Under the pieces are notes generated by a model, which saw only the letters and a list, made by a program, of their open reading frames with translations, was not told where the DNA came from and ran no database searches. A DNA stretch of 64,000 bases from Naganishia liquefaciens (lineage: Eukaryota; Basidiomycota; Tremellomycetes; Filobasidiales; Filobasidiaceae), in NCBI GenBank assembly GCA_013423385.1, contig BLZA01000007.1, positions 62,001-126,000 on the forward strand, given 5' to 3'. Of this stretch, positions 57,631 to 64,000 are shown one piece after another. The stretch's first letter is position 1; each line of letters begins with the position of its first letter. Position numbers and translations under genes: made by a program.

Positions 57631-59732
57631 TTATAGGTTAAACATGACCGTTCCTCCCCCAGTACCCCGACGATCGATCTTCAAGACACGTCGCCCAACA
57701 CAACCCAACAGTGCCTTTTGCCCCAGTGACTTGTCCCAGCCCTTCGCCACCGCATGAGCGGTCATGACTTCGCTCAACTCGTTTTTAGAAATATTCATGC
57801 CCGGTGCACGCAGTATATTGATGATGGCGACGCATTGTAAGATTACCAAGGTTGTTAGAGGCGCGATTCTTGCAGCGGGTGGTCGCGGAGCGGGGTTGGA
57901 CGACGTCGAGACTGATGAGGGCGAAAGTGGGGGTTGTGGGACAGATCCAGCGAGCTTGGCTAGAGCTCGTCTGCAATCCATAGCCGCGTCAGAATACGTT
58001 GCGTATCCTATCCGATCATACACCCACATTGTCTGCTCTGGGTCTGGCTTGCCTGTGGTATCCTGCATCTCCTCATCCGACCTGATAACCTCTCCAAAGA
58101 CCTCCCATATCTTGTCCTGGGCAGAGCAGGCGCGGATTAGGCTCCTGTAACCGAATGCGTAAGACTCCTCTTGACTCACAATAGCCTGACGAGTTTCGGA
58201 ACGGATCTCTACCCCCTCTATTGCTTTTCTTGCCTTGGATTTGGGCGTTACTGTGTCACTCGCCGGCGGCCTGGACAAGATGTTTGCCTTGGTAGGTGTT
58301 CTTTCCTGCATTAAGGGTTTTGCCTCTTCTTCGTTCGTGATAGTGAGATTTTCTTCTGGTTTGATCGGCGCAGACGCAAGTGCTGGAGCGAGGTTTACGG
58401 TATTCGGCTCCTTCGCTTCATTGGTAGGTCCTTGGCTGACATTAATCTGTGTTTTGACAATGGAAGGCTGCGTGGCGGTAGCTGCCGCTGTGGGTTTGGC
58501 TGGCTGGGATCGTATCGGCGGGCTCGATTGTACGTCCGGCGAAGCAGAGAGCCGAGCAGCTGGACTTCGATGACTAGTCAGCAGCGAATGCTTAGCCGCC
58601 GAAGATATCGTTTTGATCTGTCCTCGAGTTGCCTCCATAGTCCGTGATACGGCCAAAGGTTGCCTTGCCGATGCCCGTTTGAAGACGGAAGCGGGCTGCT
58701 GTGCTGCAGCGGGTGCAGGCGTTGGCGTACTTAGATGATCGGCCTCGAGACCGCCGTGCATGGATGTCGACAGAAGCGGAGAGTGCGCCGAGGGAGTCAT
58801 CCCTTTTCGCAATTGCGGCAACAAGGGTGAGGCTGAGCCGGGCGTTGCGAGCTTGCGGATCGTCCTATTCGGAGGGGTTCCGGTGTCCTGAGCAGTGAGT
58901 CGCTTCTGCGAATTCTCGATCAGTTTTTGCGCAATGATGGGATCAGGTCAAGGCTTACCGAACGTCGTCTCTCGGCTACTTCCGCTTCCAGAGCCTTTAA
59001 TGCAGCCTCCTCTGCTTTGATCCAATCATCGGGATCTGGACCTCCCTCGACAACCTCGGAATCTCCTCGCCCGCTGTCTGCGGTCTTCGGCTGGGTTCTA
59101 GAATCGTTGCCGGATTCAACCTAGAGGATCTGCGTGTCAATTCGCCGATACAATGGCTAGCCCTGTGCACCTTACAGCAACAATGGCTGCTTCCAGCTCC
59201 GAGATCTTGCTCTGAGTTTCGATATACTGGTCAAGCAGATTCCGTATATGCGCTTTGGCTCTGGGCATGGCGCGACTACAAAGGCATCAGCGTCAAATTG
59301 ATCATACAACGAAGATGCATTCACTTACTACTCTTCGGTCAATGTGAACGCCGTATTCAGCAAGATCTGAGGATTATCCCAGCTGGAGTCAGGTATAGAG
59401 TCCGCTTTGGAATACCTTGCAGGTGTTGTTCCTCTTGCACCAGTAGCAGCCATGTTCACACGATCCCCTAACCCAGCCTTCCGAAGCGGTGTCACTAATC
59501 CCTTGTCTCGTTTCTCCACGACTTTCCCCGTGCCTCCCGTCTGATCCCCTACAAATTTGAAGAGCTTGACTTCATGACTTTGAGCTTCTCGAATAGTCGA
59601 CGATAAGGATTTAATGCCTCGCAGATAGGCTGTTACAAACGGTCCATCAGGAACATTGTTTTCCGCTGCGGCGTCGTGAATCAAGTTGGAATGGGCGTCG
59701 AGATTGCCCAGGATATCCATGAGACCCGGCAT
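57631..59732 (-). CDS. Spc34-like DASH complex subunit with long C-terminal extension
   Basis: Exons 59329-59732, 59176-59275, 58959-59120 and 57631-58905; 646 residues. Two blocks match DASH Spc34: near residues 25-60, PDGPFVTAYLRGIKSLSSTI followed by REAQSHEVKLFKF (the F..A.L...i..LIRD...HE..LF pattern), and near 125-170, NPQILLNTAFTLTEEYRAMP then a coiled coil IRNLLDQYIETQSKISELEA. DASH rings microtubules and links them to kinetochores. The remaining 450 residues are not expected in Spc34: a disordered linker and a mostly helical C-terminal region (YAFGYRSLIRACSAQDKIWE, TTLVILQCVAIINILRAPGM, GMNISKNELSEVMTAHAVAK). Assignment to Spc34 is by pattern only. Confidence 0.65.
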
Positions 59733-60600
59733 CTTGATTTGCCTCCTGAAACGATAAGACCGATTTTGCGGAGGTGTCTGAGGGGGCCGTACGTTTGAAT
59801 TCCGTTGTATAAAGAGGAAGAAATTACTTCAACCATTCTTGGACGAGCGAGTCGGGCTGGCGCGGATCAGCGTGTTTGTTTACTTTTTGACGCCGACACT
59901 TATTCCCACTTTACAGCGCAAACCGTTATGATGTTGTCAAGTTGCCGCCTATCCGTACTTGTAAGCTGAACCGATGCCAATCTTCGACGTTTTTAATAAC
60001 TCAGATCAATGTCCATCTTCGGTATCGTCCTGCTTGTGATCAATCTCTAAAAGCAAAGGGTTGTGATGATCGCACTGTACCACCTCTGCAGTGAAAGGCA
60101 TTGATAAGACTCGATTCTTTCCGGCAAGAGCTATAGCTATGATCTACCGGCGCGCCTTCACGTCCATCACTGCCTTTCAACCCAGGAATCGACTGCTTCA
60201 AGCCCTTCTCAGATCCTCTCGAGACGGCAATTGGCTGATGCTCTGGAAGCGAAAGTGAGAGCTGTTGACAAGTTTTGCCCCGGATGTCGATATTCACTAG
60301 GTCATGATGGTGAAAGGGACAAAGACCTGGCTTTGTTGCTAAGGAGAGCGAAGACTAGTCGGGTTTTGAGCGTTTCAGCCATCGTTACACCTAGCTACAG
60401 CGACCGCTCGCTCCCAACGCGTCCACTCCAGCGTCAGGTCCACAAAGATCCGGCCCTGAAGTCTCGGGGCAGAGAAGGACCCTGGATATAAGAGTGTCTG
60501 ATTGGGATCAATTTGCCGATATCCCAAAGTCGACGTGTGCAGCGATCGCCTATCACAGAAAGTCGCATCATGGCGAGGTACAAGCGTACATACTCCCGTC
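59733..60600. other. Intergenic region
   Basis: About 870 bases between the Spc34-like start and the DUS3 stop, both minus strand. No gene is seen. Confidence 0.4.
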
Positions 60601-63600
60601 TCATCCCTGATTGTCTTCTCCGCCTTCCCCGCTTCCATACGAATTGCTTTTGTGCTTGGGCACAAAGTTGAAATCTGCCGGCGACTTGCCCAGGAACATT
60701 TCCGAAATCTTGACCCAGTCGCGAGAGTCCGTCGAGGCGAGCTGCAAACAAGGATGAGCAAGGGTAAAGACCCGGAGTAAAGTTTATGGCGTACAAGAGT
60801 TTCTGTTTGCAAGGTCCATGATCAGCATGACGTCCGTGACGAGACTTCGGCGGCTTACCGAGCTCATTTCGACCCTTGTAAAGTGGCGGACGTTCGTTCA
60901 TCTGCGGCGGCATGCGCTCCAGCAGCCCAATCGGAATGTATCGATGTTGAAATGACAATGCCTCGCACAAGAATCTCCTTGCCGTGTTGACACCTCGTGT
61001 ATCGGCGCCGTAGTGATTCAATGCAAACTCGGCGTACTACGTCGAATTGTCAGCGCTCATTCGCCACGACAGACGGAAAGCATACTTTTCTGATACCCTC
61101 CAAACGCTCGGTCGCGCTGATATCCCACTCGCGCTTTTCCTTGATCTCGGTAAAGATCCATGGCTTGATCAACGCTCCTCGAGCGACCATGATGCCGTCA
61201 ACACCGCTCATCTCCATCTCCTCATAGTATTGCTGAGCTGAGAAGCAGTCGCCGTTACCAAACATTGGTGGAGCGGGCAAACCGGTCTCTTCAGCTGAAG
61301 CGTGTAACGTTTCCACGCATTGTTTGATATATGCCCAATTCTGAGGCAGTATTCAGTACGCGACCGCTCAACACGGGGGACGGACTTACAGCCAGCTTGG
61401 AATATCTCTGCTGTCTCGTTCGTCCATGAAGCTGGGCATCCAATAAATATCAGGCGCCATCGCTTTTCACGGCTCATCCGGGCGTACCGTCATGGCCGAG
61501 ACTCCCCACTCATGCGCAAATCTCGGGATGAATTTGTGCGCGATCAATTCATCTTTGCTGATTCCCATACGGAACTTGACGGTCAGCGGGATCTCGCCGA
61601 GCACCTTGTTCATGCCGACGAGGATCTTTTCGAGGACGTTGGGTCGGTTGAAGACTATAGAGGGTCAGCTTCGTGACAGGAGCGAGAGCAATCATACTTA
61701 CGAGCCGAACCAGCTCCTCGTTGGAATACGAGATCGATCGGGCATCCCTGCTGAATGTCAGCCACGCAGGCGCAAAAGGGGGTGAATGACCTACCAAGTT
61801 GATATCGACAAAATCGATGCCTCGCGATTCATCCTTTGTCATGACCGTCCTGAGCGCCTCCGCCGCGGGCACCATCATTGTGGGTTTACCGCCGCACAAC
61901 TGAACGCCAAAGCATCGTTCCGTGCGATGACGCTTGGTCAAGGCCCATTCTTCCCGGCTGCCACTGACGAGCGATTGACTGAGTACCATTTCGCCACACG
62001 TGATGTCGGCGCCATAGTCAACGCAAAGTTGTCGGAATGGCTACTAGGTGTCAGGGAACGGGACCGGGAAGGAAAGAAGAAACCATCGACTAACCAGATT
62101 GCCGACAGTCGTTAGCGGGGCCAAGTACGTCTTTCCGCGCCAATCAAGCCGCTTCTTCTCCACGGCCCGCATCGGCACATCGTCTGCCTCTTCCTCGAAG
62201 CCCGACCTATCCTCCACTTTGGACTGTTCCATCTCGCCCATCATCGCCATCTCTTCCTCTTCATCCATGACCATTGTCGGCTCTTGACGTGACTTTTTCA
62301 CGGCGGGCGGCTGTGGCGGTCGATACGCCATGTCATAGCGGTAGCTCGAGTCAATCGACTTGAGGTATTTCGCCGCCATCGGGTAGGGGAACTGCGAAGC
62401 GTCAAAAACGGTTGGGAGCCGAACACCCGTCGCTGCCGACTTACTCGTTTCCTCTGCAAGGCCTTGCACTCTTCCGCCGTAAGCTGATTCATCGACCCTT
62501 GCTTCCCCTCAGCCACCACTGCCGCCCGTTTCGCCGGATTCTCCACAACCTCCCACCCGGCAACCTTGGGCGCCAACGCATCCGGCACCACATCCTCGCG
62601 CGACGACTCACCGACCCGCTGGACGTGCGCACCGAGGAATCGACACTTCCAGCCAAATGTGCAGTATCCGAGGGCCTCGTAGACGGGACAGGTCGTCGTC
62701 GGGTCAAAGCGCGTCGAGATGTCGGAGCTTTCGTCCGCGCTGGGTTCCGCGGGCCGTGGCACAAACGGCGGGGTGTCTAGCAGTGTGACGTGGGAGGGGA
62801 AGAAGATGTCGTGGGGCTTCGAGAGGATAAATTCCTCAATGTTGTGGGACATTTTGCATCTTAGAGTTTCGGAGGGAAACGAGTCAGTGGGTGTGCGTGC
62901 GGAAAGATGCTTGGACGGCTTGGCAGGCTGCGAGGTGGGGCTTTATAGGTCCGTGACCAGCGAGGCGTCTCCCACGATACCAGACATCGTCGATGAGCGC
63001 AAGAAGCTCGCGCTCAGCGATGAGACTTCTCAACCGACGCCTTTTCCACTGCCTCTCACGACGCTTCGACTACTACGTCGGCCTGGCTCTGCTTGACCAT
63101 TGCCCTGCTGCGAGCGCCTCTTTGGTAGTCTGCCTGCCGCGCGATCCATTCCGCTTCGTCGCCCTTCGTAAACCTACGGCACTCACCTCTCTCCGAAATC
63201 ACACTTTCCCTCGGCGACCCAGCTTTTACACATTTTAATCTCATCCATCACCGCCCTAAATCTCCTCCCCTTGTTCTGCCCCGTACGCGCCTTCTTCTCC
63301 TCTTTACTCAATTTTTGTCGCTTGTTCCCCTCGCCGCCGTCCTCCTCGACGCCATCCCTTCGGTCCTTGACATCCACAGAGGCAGGATCGTCTGCGACAT
63401 TGTTAGTCTTGCACTCGGCTGCATCGTCGTCAATCACGGGCTGCGGCACACGCGAGCTGAGAATGTATCTGTTTGCCGTTTCAAAGAGAGATTAGCGATT
63501 GGGCGACTCGGCACACGGAAGGGAGAGAGAGAGAGAGAGAGCTTACTCGGGCTTGACGGGTGCGACACCGACGGTCGAGCGCGGGATACGAGCGATGGGG

Positions 63601-63647
63601 AGGATGTCCGGTATGAGTGTGGGCTGGGCTGGCTGAATGTCGGACAT
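60601..63647 (-). CDS. DUS3: tRNA-dihydrouridine(47) synthase Dus3
   Basis: Twelve exons: 63547-63647, 63187-63468, 62445-62859, 62095-62391, 61795-62040, 61702-61747, 61488-61654, 61390-61431, 61086-61340, 60859-61036, 60795-60802 and 60601-60741; 725 residues (yeast 668). It reduces U47 of tRNAs using FMN and NADPH. Two N-terminal CCCH zinc fingers: C114-x8-C123-x5-C129-x3-H133, and [20 protein letters not shown] with its His. The catalytic barrel starts [16 protein letters not shown]449 in DINLGCP is the catalytic Cys, followed by [26 protein letters not shown] and [14 protein letters not shown] 327-nt intron splits the first zinc finger and an 8-nt exon lies near the end. Confidence 0.93.
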
Positions 63648-63852
63648 GATGATGGGCACGAGGGAGATGGATACCTGCCACCGCCGCCACTTGTGCTAGT
63701 GAAATGAAATAAATTATCATTGCCCTCCTCCCTTTGCGCGCTAAGTGAAACGATCGAGCACACGGGACAAGCCAAGTACCAGTGGGCATGCATATCATCG
63801 TCTCGCAGCCTACCCCATCCCCCCCCTTGCCATTCCATTCCACCCTCCCAAC

Positions 63853-64000
63853 ATGATGCGCAGTCGCCCCCATCCACCAGGCCAGGGCCAACAGCCGCCC
63901 CAGAACTCACGCGCAAATCCTTCCCTCCTGCACACGACCAAGACCGTCTTTGGTGAGTCCCGCTTTGCCGTTTCGTTTCCTGGCATGACAGGCTGATTTC
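63853..64000 (+). CDS. 5' end of an unidentified gene (runs off the window)
   Basis: The first exon, 63853-63952, encodes MMRSRPHPPGQGQQPPQNSR and ANPSLLHTTKTVF, then a strong donor GTGAGT opens an intron that continues to the window end. The Pro/Gln-rich start gives no family. Its start codon is 205 bases from that of DUS3, so the two share a divergent promoter. The gene is partial by position, not broken. Confidence 0.5.

Overview
The window is nuclear DNA of a fungus, most likely a basidiomycete. Genes are packed and mostly interrupted by many short introns (about 46-60 nt, GT..AG with CTNAC-like branch sites). The products are fungal: homoserine dehydrogenase, adenine deaminase, a DASH-type kinetochore subunit, a CSC1 channel, Rud3 and Pdx1. 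A class or species cannot be fixed from this stretch. I see no retroelement, DNA transposon, rRNA gene, CRISPR array or viral relic.

Layout. Bases 1-3.9 kb hold no convincing protein gene, only three tRNA genes: two intron-containing tRNA-Asp(GTC) copies in inverted orientation with a tRNA-Glu(CTC) between them. From 3.9 to 9.4 kb come a GT8-like type II membrane glycosyltransferase (+), an unrecognised acidic protein (-) and a von Willebrand A-domain protein (-). From 9.6 to 23.5 kb is a visibly GC-rich block: Rud3-like Golgi coiled-coil protein (-), homoserine dehydrogenase (+), spliceosome factor Yju2 (-), a SANT-domain Snt1-like protein (+), biotin-protein ligase (-) and the E3-binding protein Pdx1 of pyruvate dehydrogenase (+). 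From 23.8 to 28.4 kb is a 1,419-residue disordered protein of unknown role (-). From 30.4 to 42.9 kb come a 13-exon inositol monophosphatase (+), proteasome lid subunit Rpn3 (-), ATP synthase epsilon (+), a small membrane protein (-), the centromeric histone CENP-A/Cse4 (+), a CSC1/TMEM63 channel (-) and a small unknown ORF (+). From 43.8 kb to the end all complete genes are on the minus strand: GABA-type aminotransferase, Kv-type potassium channel, adenine deaminase, a DUF7729-like GPI protein, a disordered protein, an Spc34-like DASH subunit with a long C-terminal extension, and Dus3. The first exon of another gene lies at the right edge on the plus strand.

Working together. There is no operon or biosynthetic cluster; these are mainly housekeeping genes. 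Divergent pairs share short promoters: RUD3/homoserine dehydrogenase, YJU2/SNT1-like, BPL1/PDX1, RPN3/ATP15, membrane protein/CENP-A and DUS3/unknown. Two genes concern the kinetochore: CENP-A defines centromeric chromatin and an Spc34-like protein would couple kinetochores to microtubules.

The most unusual thing is gene structure. Exons of 5, 5, 8, 10, 11, 13 and 15 nt occur in four genes, and the potassium-channel selectivity filter is assembled from three exons, two of them 11 and 5 nt. Rpn3 needs two GC-AG introns to keep its frame. All splice models were read by eye from frame, splice sites and family conservation, and the exon lengths of every spliced model sum to whole codons; none is confirmed by transcripts. 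I found no evidence for a wholly new biological system.
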